A stretch of DNA of 64,000 bases from Casp-actino8 sp001510455. Lineage in GTDB: Bacteria; Actinomycetota; Acidimicrobiia; Acidimicrobiales; Ilumatobacteraceae. The stretch lies in NCBI GenBank assembly GCA_027592035.1, contig JAQCIK010000009.1, forward strand, positions 1-64,000. The letters run 5' to 3'. Positions 1 to 8,321 of the stretch are shown one piece after another. The position numbers were made by a program, and so were the translations under genes. The stretch's first letter is position 1. Each line of letters starts with the position of its first letter. The notes beneath the pieces were generated by a model, which worked only from the letters and a program-made list of their open reading frames with translations, made no database searches and was not told where the DNA came from.

Positions 1-522
1 TACTCGAATCGTGCCCCGGGCCTCCACCAGTTGTTCGTAATGACCTTTGGCGAACTCCTCACCCGGAGCTTCGTGCGGAGTGTCGGGCTCTCCGCCGAAC
101 ATGCTCGGTCGACCCTGGCCCGTGAAGGTGATGTGTACCTCGCACTCCGAATAGGGATTGTCGGTGAACGCTTTCTTGGGGTCGACCATCTGCTCGGGTT
201 CGGAAAGCACCACGACCTTGCCGAGGAAATCGATCTTCAACTCTTCGAACGGTTCGACCATGGTCCAGGTGAGTCCGCCCGCATCGAGGCGATCGTTGTC
301 GGTGATCGGTGGTCGTTTGAACATGAAGCCCACCGAGCCATCGGGGAGGTAGATGCACACCGTCATCTCGGCGTATCCCTCGTTGGCGCGATTGCCCATT
401 CGGAACCATCCGCCCACCTTGTGTTGCGGGTCGAAGCAATTGATGTACATGCTCTCGTTGAAATTCGACTCGGGGCCGAGTTCGTGCATGTATTCGTCGG
501 AAGGATCGAGACGTACGCCCAT
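1..522 (-). CDS. Unknown protein, C-terminus cut by window edge
   Basis: An open frame of 174 codons runs leftward from the ATG at 522 and leaves the window, so the C-terminal part is missing. The visible part has the segments NESMYINCFDP and GGWFRMGNRANEG, is rich in aromatic and acidic residues and has no membrane segment. The overall look recalls lipocalin/CrtC-like beta-barrel proteins found near lipid catabolism genes in actinobacteria, but this is a weak inference and I do not assign a function. A CTG at 543 overlapping the TGA of the upstream gene is an alternative start that would add seven residues. It is probably the third gene of a unit with the two genes to its right. Confidence 0.7.
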   Translation of the reverse strand, partial: MGVRLDPSDEYMHELGPESNFNESMYINCFDPQHKVGGWFRMGNRANEGYAEMTVCIYLPDGSVGFMFKRPPITDNDRLDAGGLTWTMVEPFEELKIDFLGKVVVLSEPEQMVDPKKAFTDNPYSECEVHITFTGQGRPSMFGGEPDTPHEAPGEEFAKGHYEQLVEARGTIRV

Positions 523-539
523 GGGCCGACCGTAGTCGT

Positions 540-824
540 TCAGAAGAGTGTGAGTTGCTCCCAGGTGACGGCCACGTCGGGCACGGCACACCACGAGAGC
601 CGCCCACGACGGCCGGGACGTCTGACCTCGAGTCGTTCGGGTCGGAGCGACCGAGCAGCACCATGAGCGTCGTGAACGGTGATGCTTCCGTCTCGCTCGA
701 CCCAGGAGATGCGACCCTCCTGCCATCGACCACGGTCGGCCCGTCGGAACCGCACGTCTTCTCCGGCTCGCAGTCCGAGACGACGGAGGATCTCGGACTG
801 TTCGGGGGTGGCCCGTTGCGCCAT
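540..824 (-). CDS. Small basic protein of unknown function (94 aa)
   Basis: The start ATG shares its A with the stop of the upstream SDR (TGATG), which argues for translational coupling and fixes the start at 824 rather than the longer open frame. The protein is Arg-rich, begins MAQRATPEQSEILRRLGL and then shows an alternating polar/hydrophobic stretch (GRWQEGRISWVERDG) that would suit a small beta-barrel. I do not recognise the family. It lies between an SDR oxidoreductase and an unknown protein, all on the same strand with overlaps, so they are probably expressed together. Confidence 0.65.
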   Translation of the reverse strand: MAQRATPEQSEILRRLGLRAGEDVRFRRADRGRWQEGRISWVERDGSITVHDAHGAARSLRPERLEVRRPGRRGRLSWCAVPDVAVTWEQLTLF

Positions 825-1651
825 CAGAGTTCTCCGAGGACTCGACGTTGAAGGCGGCGCATGCCAGCGATCCATCGGTCACGGTCGGCGACCTTCTTCG
901 TCTCGAAATCGGCGACCTGCGGGTGTGGGAGGATCAAGAAGCGCTCATCGGCGATGGCCGCCGCGACGATGTCGGCGACCTGCTCGGGCTCGAGTACGTC
1001 ACCGGACGCCCGCACCACGTCACCGGCGGCATTGTCGCCGAGGTCGCCTCCGGTCAGCATCGCAGTGTTCACTCCCTGTGGGCATAGACAACTGACTCGT
1101 ACACCTCGGTCGCCGTAGGTGATGGACATCCATTCCGCGAAGGCGACCGCCGCGTGCTTCGACACCGAATACGGAGCCGAGCCGATCTGAGCGAGCAGGC
1201 CTGCGGCGGAGGCCGTCGAACAGAAGTATCCCGAGCCACGTTCGAGCCACTCCGGCAAGAGAGCGCGAGCAGCCCATCGATGAGCGTGGAGATTCACGTC
1301 GAAAGATGTCGCCCAGTCGTCCTCGGACGTCACTTCGAGAAGTGTTCCGAGTCCGACACCGGCGTTGGCGACGAAGAGATCGATTCCTCCGAGGAGACGG
1401 CGAGCCTCCTCCACGAGAGAACGGTTGCCGTTCTCGGTGGAAAGGTCGGCCACGACCGAAAAAGCGGTCCCGGGCCGAAGGGCGTCGAGTTCTGCGGCCA
1501 CCGACCGAATACCGTCGCCATTCGTGTCGGCGACCACGACCGAGGCTCCGTCGGCGTGGAAGCGACGGGCCAGAGCTGCGCCGATACCACCGGCCGCACC
1601 CGTGACGACGACGCGAGACGAGGTCAGATCCACGATGGGATCGTAGGTCAC
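824..1651 (-). CDS. Short-chain dehydrogenase/reductase
   Basis: A classical SDR of 275 residues. The nucleotide-binding motif TGAAGGIG is at residues 17-24, the NAG motif is near residue 96, and the catalytic Tyr161-x3-Lys165 (YSVSK) follows a Ser-rich strand near 145-148. Such enzymes reduce or oxidise alcohol/ketone groups with NAD(P)H in the cytoplasm; the substrate cannot be read from the sequence. The start is a GTG at 1651. The C-terminal tail (residues 245-275) is basic and longer than in minimal SDRs. It heads a unit with the two genes to its left, and a small gene starts divergently at 1816. Confidence 0.88.
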   Translation of the reverse strand: MTYDPIVDLTSSRVVVTGAAGGIGAALARRFHADGASVVVADTNGDGIRSVAAELDALRPGTAFSVVADLSTENGNRSLVEEARRLLGGIDLFVANAGVGLGTLLEVTSEDDWATSFDVNLHAHRWAARALLPEWLERGSGYFCSTASAAGLLAQIGSAPYSVSKHAAVAFAEWMSITYGDRGVRVSCLCPQGVNTAMLTGGDLGDNAAGDVVRASGDVLEPEQVADIVAAAIADERFLILPHPQVADFETKKVADRDRWIAGMRRLQRRVLGEL

Positions 1652-1815
1652 TCGTCCGGACGTCGGAGATTCGACCGGCTTGTGCCGGATGCCTCGTCAG
1701 CAGGAGGTTCGCCGTTGACCGCTCGTGGATCCACGCCATTACGCTCGGGTTGCGCGACGATGTCGCACAGAGGTCCTGACCGGACGTTCAACGAAGTGAG
1801 CACGAGGAGTCGACG

Positions 1816-1995
1816 ATGACGGGAACACAGGTCGCCGAGCCAGTGAACGACAAGTCGTCGCACGAGGACGTGATCGCACAGGCGTTGTCCATCGTCGACG
1901 AAGCGTTGTCGCAGATGGTTCGACGTGAGCTCGTGTCGGCGAGCGAAGTGAGTGACCTCCTGCTCGACGTCCGAAATCTCCTCACACGGAGCTGA
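1816..1995 (+). CDS. Small acidic/helical protein (59 aa), unknown function
   Basis: A 59-residue reading frame starts with ATG after a clear ribosome site (GAGGAG at 1805-1810 region, about eight bases upstream). The product begins MTGTQVAEPVNDKSSHEDV and continues as one or two amphipathic helices with an EVSDLLLDVRNLL segment near the C-terminus. It has no Cys, no membrane segment and no motif I recognise. The strong ribosome site and helical periodicity favour a real gene over a chance frame. It is convergent with the acyltransferase gene, whose stop lies 23 bases beyond. Confidence 0.6.
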   Translation: MTGTQVAEPVNDKSSHEDVIAQALSIVDEALSQMVRRELVSASEVSDLLLDVRNLLTRS

Positions 1996-2002
1996 TGGCG
2001 TC

Positions 2003-2020
2003 GACTCGCACTGGCGAGTC
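2003..2020. terminator. Short hairpin between convergent genes
   Basis: GACTCGC and GCGAGTC form a perfect 7-bp stem with a 4-base loop (ACTG) in the 23-base gap between the 59-aa gene and the acyltransferase stop. There is no U-tract on either side. A weak bidirectional terminator is possible. Confidence 0.35.
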
Positions 2021-3506
2021 AGGACGACTGTTTCGGGGCCACTCGACTCGTGGTCGTTCGTTTGGTAGCCGTTCGCTTTGCCGTGGCTCGTTTCGCTTTC
2101 GAGTTCTTCCCCTGAGGTGTTGCGTTCACCAGAGCGTCGAAGGATTCCTCGAGTAATTCACGGAGCCGGTCCGGATGAGAGACGGCCGCACTGTCGACAT
2201 TGAGGCCCATGTCGAGGCTGCCGACATGAGACAGCAACGTGAGGTTGAACGCCACACCTCCGAGTGGTCCGATCGGAAAATTGTGCAGGATCTCCGATCC
2301 GGCGACGAACACGGGGATCGGCGTGCCCTTCACGTTCGAAGTGGCGAAGTCGACCGTTTGGGCCTGAAGGCGCGCGACCCGAGTCAAGAGGGCAGTGGGT
2401 AGAGACGAGGCGAGCGTGGCAATGGTGGCGAGACTTCCGCCCGCCGACGCCGAGGCCTCGTCGGTGCGTCGAGCGATGTCGCGAAATCGATCGGCGGGTG
2501 GTAGCTCGCCGGTCGGAACCAGGAAGCGGGCGAGGGAGAATGAGTTGGCCGATCCCGAGTCGTCGGATCGTGACCGCGTGCTGACCGCCATGGAGGCTCG
2601 AAGGTCGTCGACCGGTGCACCGAACTCACGGTGATAGCGGCCGGCGGCGTCACTCGCAGCCGACAAGAGTGCGGTGTTCAGCGTTCCTCCGAGCCGACGT
2701 GCTGCGTCGCGAACCTCGATGAACGGAACGCGAAGAACTTCGGCCCGGCGCCGGGTCGATCGTTGCGTCCAGAGGGGTGACCGAGCCGACTCGACATCGG
2801 TGAGCTGACCCATGGCCACTCGCAGCGACTCGATGGTCGACGCACCATGAGAGGGAATACTCGAAGGATCGGCGACCAGATCCTTCACCTGGCGGACCAT
2901 GGCGAGCGGAAGACGAAGTGAGCCCGATACGACGTCGCGCCACATCTCGTTGTGAGCGTGAGATTCGTCGAGCAATGCACGGGCAGGGTCGATGTCGATC
3001 GGAGCCGGTTCGGGTGCATCGCGTTCGAAATCGAAGAATTGCAGAGACAACTGCACGGTTCCTTCGCCATCGGCGATCGTGTGATGGAGCTTCTCGACGA
3101 GCGCCGCTCGGCCTCCCTCGAGGCCCTCGACCACCACGAATTGCCAGAGTGGTCGAGTGCGATCGAAGGGATCGGCGACCACGAGGGTGACGTAGTCGAG
3201 GAGCTGTCGCATGGAGCCTGGAGCGGGTAGGGCCACGCGACGGACGTGGAAGTCGATGTCGAAGTCGGAGTCCTCGACCCAAATGGGAGGGGAGACGTTG
3301 GCCGGTGTGGAGTGCACTCGCTGACGGAGGCGAGGAATGACGACGGTGGCCCTCTCCATGCGACGACGCAGTCGGTCGATATCGGGCGGACGATCGAGAA
3401 TCGACACGTTGGCGAAAGTCGACGACAGCTGAGGGTCCTTCTCGAGGCGCCACATCAGACCCTCGGCGTCGGACATGCGGCGTTCGAACGAGATTTCCTG
3501 AACCAC
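2019..3506 (-). CDS. WS/DGAT-type wax ester/triacylglycerol O-acyltransferase
   Basis: A 495-residue protein with the family's catalytic HHxxxDG motif at residues 141-147 (HHTIADG) and the usual N-terminal opening (RMSDAEGLMWRLE). These enzymes esterify acyl-CoA to diacylglycerol or fatty alcohol and make storage lipid at the membrane/droplet surface. The C-terminal ~30 residues are an unusual Lys/Arg/Thr-rich tail with repeated AKR/TKR units, not part of the normal domain. The GTG at 3506 is favoured because a TAACCT box lies six bases upstream; the ATG at residue 11 (3476) is an alternative. It is transcribed away from the metalloprotease lipoprotein gene. Confidence 0.88.
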   Translation of the reverse strand: MVQEISFERRMSDAEGLMWRLEKDPQLSSTFANVSILDRPPDIDRLRRRMERATVVIPRLRQRVHSTPANVSPPIWVEDSDFDIDFHVRRVALPAPGSMRQLLDYVTLVVADPFDRTRPLWQFVVVEGLEGGRAALVEKLHHTIADGEGTVQLSLQFFDFERDAPEPAPIDIDPARALLDESHAHNEMWRDVVSGSLRLPLAMVRQVKDLVADPSSIPSHGASTIESLRVAMGQLTDVESARSPLWTQRSTRRRAEVLRVPFIEVRDAARRLGGTLNTALLSAASDAAGRYHREFGAPVDDLRASMAVSTRSRSDDSGSANSFSLARFLVPTGELPPADRFRDIARRTDEASASAGGSLATIATLASSLPTALLTRVARLQAQTVDFATSNVKGTPIPVFVAGSEILHNFPIGPLGGVAFNLTLLSHVGSLDMGLNVDSAAVSHPDRLRELLEESFDALVNATPQGKNSKAKRATAKRTATKRTTTSRVAPKQSS

Positions 3507-3512
3507 GGCTCC

Positions 3513-3518
3513 AGGTTA
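3513..3518 (-). promoter_or_regulatory. -10-like box of the WS/DGAT gene
   Basis: TAACCT, six bases before the GTG at 3506; consistent with a leaderless transcript. Confidence 0.5.
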
Positions 3519-3560
3519 GAGCCCGGATACCTTCGAGGGGATGGGGAACGGGGCTCGGTG

Positions 3561-4763
3561 ATGATCGTGAGGCGCCGGTTCGTGACGACGAGGTTGTTCC
3601 CTCCGATCTCGCTACTTCTGTTCGTCTCGCTCGTCGTCGGATGCGCCTCCTCGTCGCGGTGGGATCGTGGTTTGGGCAGTCGGATCGACGACGGTGACGT
3701 GGTAACTCGTGACGTGACCGTCGGGATCGATCGTTGGGAGGTGGCGATTTGTCGAGTGCCCGATGACGTTCGGGACCCCTTGTTCGAGACCTCGGTCGAG
3801 CGACTGTCATCCGATGTGATCACGATCGTCAACCGTCTCCAGGGGGTCACCGATTATTTCGACCGATGGTCGCACGGGCGATATCGACTCGAGTGGACGG
3901 CAGCCGACGACGTGTCGATCGAAGCCGACGAGTCGGCAGTCGACTGCGTCGATCGGGCACTCGACCGTTCGGCGACATCCACCAACGGCGTTCTCGTCGT
4001 GGCCGACGCCCAGCACGACGTGGATGCGCCGGGTGGTTGGGGTCGCCGAGGTGATCGATGCGAACTTCCGTGTGCTGCGTCGGAGTCGCGTCGTTCGGCG
4101 TACGTCGGGGCATCGGACTTCTCCACGTATTGGGGGGACGAACCACCGCTCGACTTGATCGAACACGAGATCGGCCATGCTCTCGGGTGGCCGCACAGCG
4201 CATCGTCGGCTGGGATCGGCGACAATCACGTCTACGACAGCCATCTCGACGTGATGAGCAACAGCGCGTCACCTCGTGATGTCGATCCGACGCGACGCCA
4301 CGCTCCGGGTGTGCTCGCCTTCGACGCATGGTCGAGTGGGTGGCTCGACGATCAGGAGATCGCTTTCTTCTCTCTTCGGCGGCTCCGGTCCGGCGAGTGG
4401 CAGGACGCCGTTCGGCTGGTCGCGTCCGACACGCCGTCACCGGTCGCGGGAGACGACCAGATTCGGCTCGTCGTCGTCGACGTGGGGGACGATCTGCTCA
4501 CCATCGAGTTGCTGGCCGATCGGGGTGACAACGACCATCTCACCGGGTCCGGAGTCGCCATACATCGACTCGTGTTCGATGGGTCGGCACCCGAGGGACG
4601 ATGGCAGGTGGTGCAACCGATCGGAGCGGATGGGTCACTGCTACTCGCGCCGGGTCGTACATGGGGTGACGACGAGTCGGATCTTGCCGTTCGTATCGGT
4701 GATGTCGTCGATGAATCCGGAAGGGTTTCGACCGACGTGCGCCTTCGGCGCGATCAGGGCTGA
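3561..4763 (+). CDS. Secreted lipoprotein with a metzincin-like zinc protease motif
   Basis: A 400-residue protein. A basic N-terminus and hydrophobic stretch end in a lipobox (VVGC, Cys28), so it should be exported and lipid-anchored. Residues 202-212 read HEIGHALGWPH, the HExxHxxGxxH zinc site of metzincins, and Met232 in DVMSNS fits a Met-turn. The remaining ~160 C-terminal residues look beta-rich and acidic. Family and substrate are not assigned; an extracellular peptidase is likely. The start is the ATG at 3561 (GTG at 3558 is possible), after a G-rich ribosome site; the open frame extends far upstream, but that part is antisense to the acyltransferase and is not coding. It converges on the DsbA-like gene with a 20-base gap. 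Confidence 0.82.
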   Translation: MIVRRRFVTTRLFPPISLLLFVSLVVGCASSSRWDRGLGSRIDDGDVVTRDVTVGIDRWEVAICRVPDDVRDPLFETSVERLSSDVITIVNRLQGVTDYFDRWSHGRYRLEWTAADDVSIEADESAVDCVDRALDRSATSTNGVLVVADAQHDVDAPGGWGRRGDRCELPCAASESRRSAYVGASDFSTYWGDEPPLDLIEHEIGHALGWPHSASSAGIGDNHVYDSHLDVMSNSASPRDVDPTRRHAPGVLAFDAWSSGWLDDQEIAFFSLRRLRSGEWQDAVRLVASDTPSPVAGDDQIRLVVVDVGDDLLTIELLADRGDNDHLTGSGVAIHRLVFDGSAPEGRWQVVQPIGADGSLLLAPGRTWGDDESDLAVRIGDVVDESGRVSTDVRLRRDQG

Positions 4764-4783
4764 CGAAACGTCGTCGACCGGAT

Positions 4784-5383
4784 TCAGCGCGGTACGGACG
4801 TGTGCTTGAACTCGTTCAGGATCGGCCAGTCGACGTTGTCGAGAATTCGTTCGATGGTGTGAACGGCCAGTGCCTCGTCGCCCTCGGCCCGATCGAGAAG
4901 ACGGACGAACACTGCCTTGTCGTCGACCACGAACACCGGCACCCCCCACACGTCATGGCTCGTTGCGTATTGCGTGTGCTGGTCGCGAATCGTCGCGAGC
5001 GGTCGGCCCGAGTCGACTTCGGAGAAGACGGCGATCGGATCGATGCCGCAGCCGGTGAGTACGTTCGACAGATCTTCCCGATTTCGGATGTTCCCGCCGA
5101 GCGCGTGCTTGAACTCGTAGAGCGCATGGTGCAGATCGACGAATGCATGGGGTTGTTGATCGCGGACGGCGACAGCAACTTGAAGAGCGAGGATTCCCGA
5201 GTCGGTCTCGGGGGCGTCCCACACGTCGGGCATCCCCGCCTCCACGTGGGATTGCCCGAGGCAGAAGGGGAGAAACGTGACGTCCCAATCGGCTCCGGCG
5301 CGCAGTCCGGTCACCACGTGATCGTGGGCGATGCGACCGTAAGGGCAGCGGTAGTCCCAGGTGACGGCGAAGGTGCGGGTCAT
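4784..5383 (-). CDS. DsbA-family thioredoxin-fold protein with a CPYG site
   Basis: A 199-residue protein of the DsbA/FrnE type: the active-site position holds Cys13-Pro-Tyr-Gly16 after the first strand (TWDYRCPYG), a helical insertion follows, and the cis-proline loop WGVPVF is near residue 149. There is no signal peptide, so it is cytoplasmic. The second active-site Cys is absent, so disulfide exchange by a CxxC is not possible. Relatives include mycothiol-dependent reductases and glutathione-type isomerases, and a thiol-cofactor transferase/isomerase role is an inference. The ribosome site GGAGAC precedes the ATG. It lies at the end of a unit with the PAP2 and hydrolase genes. Confidence 0.8.
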   Translation of the reverse strand: MTRTFAVTWDYRCPYGRIAHDHVVTGLRAGADWDVTFLPFCLGQSHVEAGMPDVWDAPETDSGILALQVAVAVRDQQPHAFVDLHHALYEFKHALGGNIRNREDLSNVLTGCGIDPIAVFSEVDSGRPLATIRDQHTQYATSHDVWGVPVFVVDDKAVFVRLLDRAEGDEALAVHTIERILDNVDWPILNEFKHTSVPR

Positions 5384-5407
5384 GATGTCTCCTCGATCTC
5401 GGTGCGC

Positions 5408-5980
5408 TCAGCGCAGTCTCTTCACCAGAGGTCGGACGAGCAAACCGAGGCCGAGTCCGACCGCCGCGCCTCCGATCACGTCGGATGCATGGTGGATACG
5501 AACGAAGGCCCGACTGGTCCCGACGACGGCCGCGAGGCCGAACCACAACGGAGCCGATTTCTTGCCGTCGAGAGTGGTGAGAACCGTGGCGGCGAACACC
5601 GCCGAACTGGCATGACCGCTCGGAAAGCTGCTGGTGGACGGAGTGCGCACCGTGAAGCGATCGTCACCACTGTCGGTGGGCCGTTCGCGACGGAACATCC
5701 TTTTCACACCTTGGTTGACGATCAGGGATTCGGCTCCGAGCAGGGCGGACAGCGCAAGAGCCTGGGAGGCACGCCGATCGTTCGTGACTCCACGCGCGGC
5801 GCCGATCAGGTGCCAGACGAGACTCCAGTCTCCGAGGTGACTGGCGGTGGTGAAGATCCGCCCGGCTGTCGGTGAGCTTCGGAGCCGTTCCAGATAGACG
5901 TCGGCCGCTCGGTCGAAGCGAGCGACCGTCGAACCGAGTCCGTCGACACCTCGTTCCGGATCGGATTCGTCAGTGAGCAT
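5408..5980 (-). CDS. PAP2-family membrane phosphatase
   Basis: The three-part phosphatase signature is intact: KRMFRRERP (KX6RP), PSGH in SSFPSGHASS, and SRAFVRIHHASD (SRX5HX3D). Several hydrophobic helices surround it, as in small PAP2 enzymes that dephosphorylate lipid phosphates or undecaprenyl pyrophosphate at the membrane. The ATG at 5980 is chosen; a TTG at 5992 would add four residues and no ribosome site distinguishes them. The gene starts about 10-20 bases after the alpha/beta hydrolase stop and is followed 24 bases later by the DsbA-like gene, so the three are likely co-transcribed. Confidence 0.85.
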   Translation of the reverse strand: MLTDESDPERGVDGLGSTVARFDRAADVYLERLRSSPTAGRIFTTASHLGDWSLVWHLIGAARGVTNDRRASQALALSALLGAESLIVNQGVKRMFRRERPTDSGDDRFTVRTPSTSSFPSGHASSAVFAATVLTTLDGKKSAPLWFGLAAVVGTSRAFVRIHHASDVIGGAAVGLGLGLLVRPLVKRLR

Positions 5981-6002
5981 GGGGGTGGCCAAACCGTGTC
6001 GG

Positions 6003-6845
6003 TCAGGGCTCGAGTGTGTCGGCGAAGGTGTCGATGATGCGAGCGATACGAGCCGGGTCGACGAACGGCCCGAAATGGTCGAGGTCGCTGTACTCGATGT
6101 GATTGCCGTTCGGAAGTTGATCGGCGACCGCCTCGGCCCATCCCGACGGTTGGAACGGTTCGGGGTGACCCGAGAGCACCCAGACCGGGATCTCCAAGGA
6201 GGCCAACTTCTTCCAGAGTTGGGGCACCGTCGGATTTCGGAAGTTCTCGGCCTCGGTGGACGGATCGCACTTCAGATGCACCAGGCCGTCGTCGCCCTTG
6301 CGCAACCCGCCGTGGACGTAGGCCTCGAGGGCTTCGGGAGTGAAGGCCGACATCGGCAACTTCGACGAGTAGTTCTCGATGGCTTCTTCGAAACTCTTGA
6401 ACGACGACTTGCGTCGCGCTGCGCCATCGGCGAGAACGTTCGGTCGATTCGCCGGCATGCGGAGATCGGCGGGTGGCACGATGGGCTCGTACACCAGAAG
6501 TCCACGAAACAGAGACGGGTCCTTGACGGCGGCCATGAGCAGTGTCGCCCCGCCCATCGAATGTCCGACGCCGATGATCCCACCTGGCTCGTGGAGATGC
6601 TTCGCGACCGCCGTGGTGTCGGCTCCGTAGCCGGCCCAGGCGATCTTCCAGTTCTTAGGGAGCGGTGTGTCGCCGTGACCCCGGTGGTCGTGGGCGTAAC
6701 AGTGGAAGCGACGAGTCAGATGCTCGGCGACGGGCGTCCAGCACAGACCGTGGAAGCCGTTGGCGTGCGACATGAGCATGCGGGGTCCGTGACCACCGAG
6801 GTCGTGGACCTCGACCTTCACTCCGTTCGTCGATGCAACTTTCAC
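6003..6845 (-). CDS. Alpha/beta hydrolase
   Basis: A 280-residue alpha/beta hydrolase with an oxyanion strand near residues 22-31 (MLMSHANGFHG), the nucleophile elbow GHSMGG (Ser96) and a C-terminal His in DLDHFGPF. It is a soluble esterase or C-C/C-O hydrolase of unknown substrate. The start is a GTG at 6845. It heads the hydrolase-PAP2-DsbA unit and follows the LapA-like gene by 46 bases. Confidence 0.85.
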   Translation of the reverse strand: MKVASTNGVKVEVHDLGGHGPRMLMSHANGFHGLCWTPVAEHLTRRFHCYAHDHRGHGDTPLPKNWKIAWAGYGADTTAVAKHLHEPGGIIGVGHSMGGATLLMAAVKDPSLFRGLLVYEPIVPPADLRMPANRPNVLADGAARRKSSFKSFEEAIENYSSKLPMSAFTPEALEAYVHGGLRKGDDGLVHLKCDPSTEAENFRNPTVPQLWKKLASLEIPVWVLSGHPEPFQPSGWAEAVADQLPNGNHIEYSDLDHFGPFVDPARIARIIDTFADTLEP

Positions 6846-6891
6846 GTGTGGGTGTCTCGCTCGGGCCGAGCCAGCACCCTGAATCGGGTCG

Positions 6892-7131
6892 TCAATTCTT
6901 GCGACGACGGCGGCGATTGAGTCCGATCACGAGTCGATCGAGCACCACCCCGAAGAGGATCGCCACGATCAAACTGAGGGAGAGCTGGCTGTTGATATCG
7001 AAGAACAAGAATTCTACGGGCGTTTCTTCCCAGTTCTGCACGACGAACACGGCGATGACCACGGCGACAACCGCCACACCGACGAGACGCCACGGAATTT
7101 CTCGCACCTTCTCCTGCGGAATCTCGTTCAC
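6892..7131 (-). CDS. Small two-helix membrane protein, LapA-like
   Basis: A 79-residue protein with two hydrophobic helices (about 15-36 and 48-68), a short polar loop containing QNWEETPVEFLFFD, and a C-terminal Arg cluster (NRRRRRKN). This layout matches the LapA/DUF1049 family. The GTG at 7131 is fixed by a strong ribosome site (GAGGAGG) six bases upstream; the longer open frame upstream is not needed. Function in actinobacteria is not established. Confidence 0.75.
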   Translation of the reverse strand: MNEIPQEKVREIPWRLVGVAVVAVVIAVFVVQNWEETPVEFLFFDINSQLSLSLIVAILFGVVLDRLVIGLNRRRRRKN

Positions 7132-7192
7132 GACGACCTCCTCTGCCAGGTGACCTGGTGATATGCCGAACGAACGCGAGTGTAGGACCGGA

Positions 7193-8311
7193 TCAGGACG
7201 GCCCGGGTCGCGGCTCTCGCGGCAGACCCAGTAATCGCTCGCCGATGATGTTTCTCTGGACCTGGCTCGTGCCGCCGGCGATTCGACCACCTGGTGCCGA
7301 GAGCAAACCGAACGCATCGGGTCCGTCGATCGTCGCATCGACACCGGCGATGTCGGCCCGCAGCATCGCCACGTCGAACATCATCTCGGTGATGCCGAGT
7401 TTCATGAGCGAGGCCGCCGTCGACGCGATCGGTCCCTGGCGCTGGGCCATCGCCTTGTAGGCCATTCCCTTCGAGAGGAGAGACGTCAGTTCCTGACGTT
7501 CCACCGTCGTGAGGTCGCGACCCTGAGCGAGTCGAGAGATCGACTCGAGTCGTCGTTCGAGAGAGATGACGCTCGTTCCGATGTGCCCACGCTCCGACGT
7601 GAGAACCGCCATACCGACACCCCAGCCGCCGTGCAAGGGTCCGAGCAGAGCGTCGGCAGGAACTTCGACGTCGGTGAAGAAGACCTCGTCGAACTCGGAC
7701 TCTCCGGTCATCTGCTTCAGTGGCCGGACGTCGATGCCGGGCAGACTCATGTCGAGCAGGAAGAAGGAAATGCCTTCGTGTTTGGGTGCGTCGGGATCGG
7801 TGCGCGCCATGAGGATGCCCCAGTTGCTGTAGCGGCCACCCGAGCACCACACCTTCTGTCCATTGACGATCCACCGGTCTCCGTCGAGTACGGCCCGCGT
7901 GCTGAGCGATCCGAGATCGCTGCCGGCTCCGGGTTCGCTGAACAGCTGACACCAGACGTGCTCGGCGCGCAGCGTCTTCTCGAGGTGGGTCGATCGGTGA
8001 TCATCGGAGCCGAACTTCTGGATCGCGCCACCGGCGAGGACGAGACCCACCATGTTGAACACTCCCGGCACACCAGCCAGGGCACATTCGTACAGCCACT
8101 GAGCCTGATGGGCCGGCGTGAGTCCGCGTCCACCGACGTCGGTGGGCCAGTGGATGCCGGCGTATCCCGAGGCGAACAGGTGCCGTTGCCATTCGAGTCC
8201 ACGCTCGACGAGATCAGGAGGGCAAATCGCGCCGTAGTCGCGCGGTGCGAGGGACGCGTGGGCGGCCAACCATTCCCGTACCTCGCCGGCGAAGTCCTCG
8301 ACGCTGATCAT
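7193..8311 (-). CDS. Acyl-CoA dehydrogenase
   Basis: A 372-residue FAD-dependent acyl-CoA dehydrogenase. Typical stretches are WCQLFSEPGAGSDL (substrate/FAD loop), VNGQKVWCSGG, and the C-terminal GGTSQVQRNIIGERLLGLP. It introduces a trans-2,3 double bond into an acyl-CoA in beta-oxidation-type pathways. The ATG at 8311 is chosen; upstream sequence in the same frame overlaps the SDR and is not homologous. It lies 10 bases after the SDR stop, so the acyl-CoA synthetase, SDR and this gene form one unit. Chain-length or steroid specificity cannot be read. Confidence 0.9.
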   Translation of the reverse strand: MISVEDFAGEVREWLAAHASLAPRDYGAICPPDLVERGLEWQRHLFASGYAGIHWPTDVGGRGLTPAHQAQWLYECALAGVPGVFNMVGLVLAGGAIQKFGSDDHRSTHLEKTLRAEHVWCQLFSEPGAGSDLGSLSTRAVLDGDRWIVNGQKVWCSGGRYSNWGILMARTDPDAPKHEGISFFLLDMSLPGIDVRPLKQMTGESEFDEVFFTDVEVPADALLGPLHGGWGVGMAVLTSERGHIGTSVISLERRLESISRLAQGRDLTTVERQELTSLLSKGMAYKAMAQRQGPIASTAASLMKLGITEMMFDVAMLRADIAGVDATIDGPDAFGLLSAPGGRIAGGTSQVQRNIIGERLLGLPREPRPGPS

Positions 8312-8321
8312 CGTGACTCGA

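Noticed and set aside
3246..3560. N-terminal extension of the metalloprotease lipoprotein
   Set aside because: It would put 105 residues before the signal peptide and is antisense to the acyltransferase start.
2650..3810. 386-residue Arg/Ser-rich frame on the minus strand
   Set aside because: Shadow of the WS/DGAT gene in another frame; no domain.
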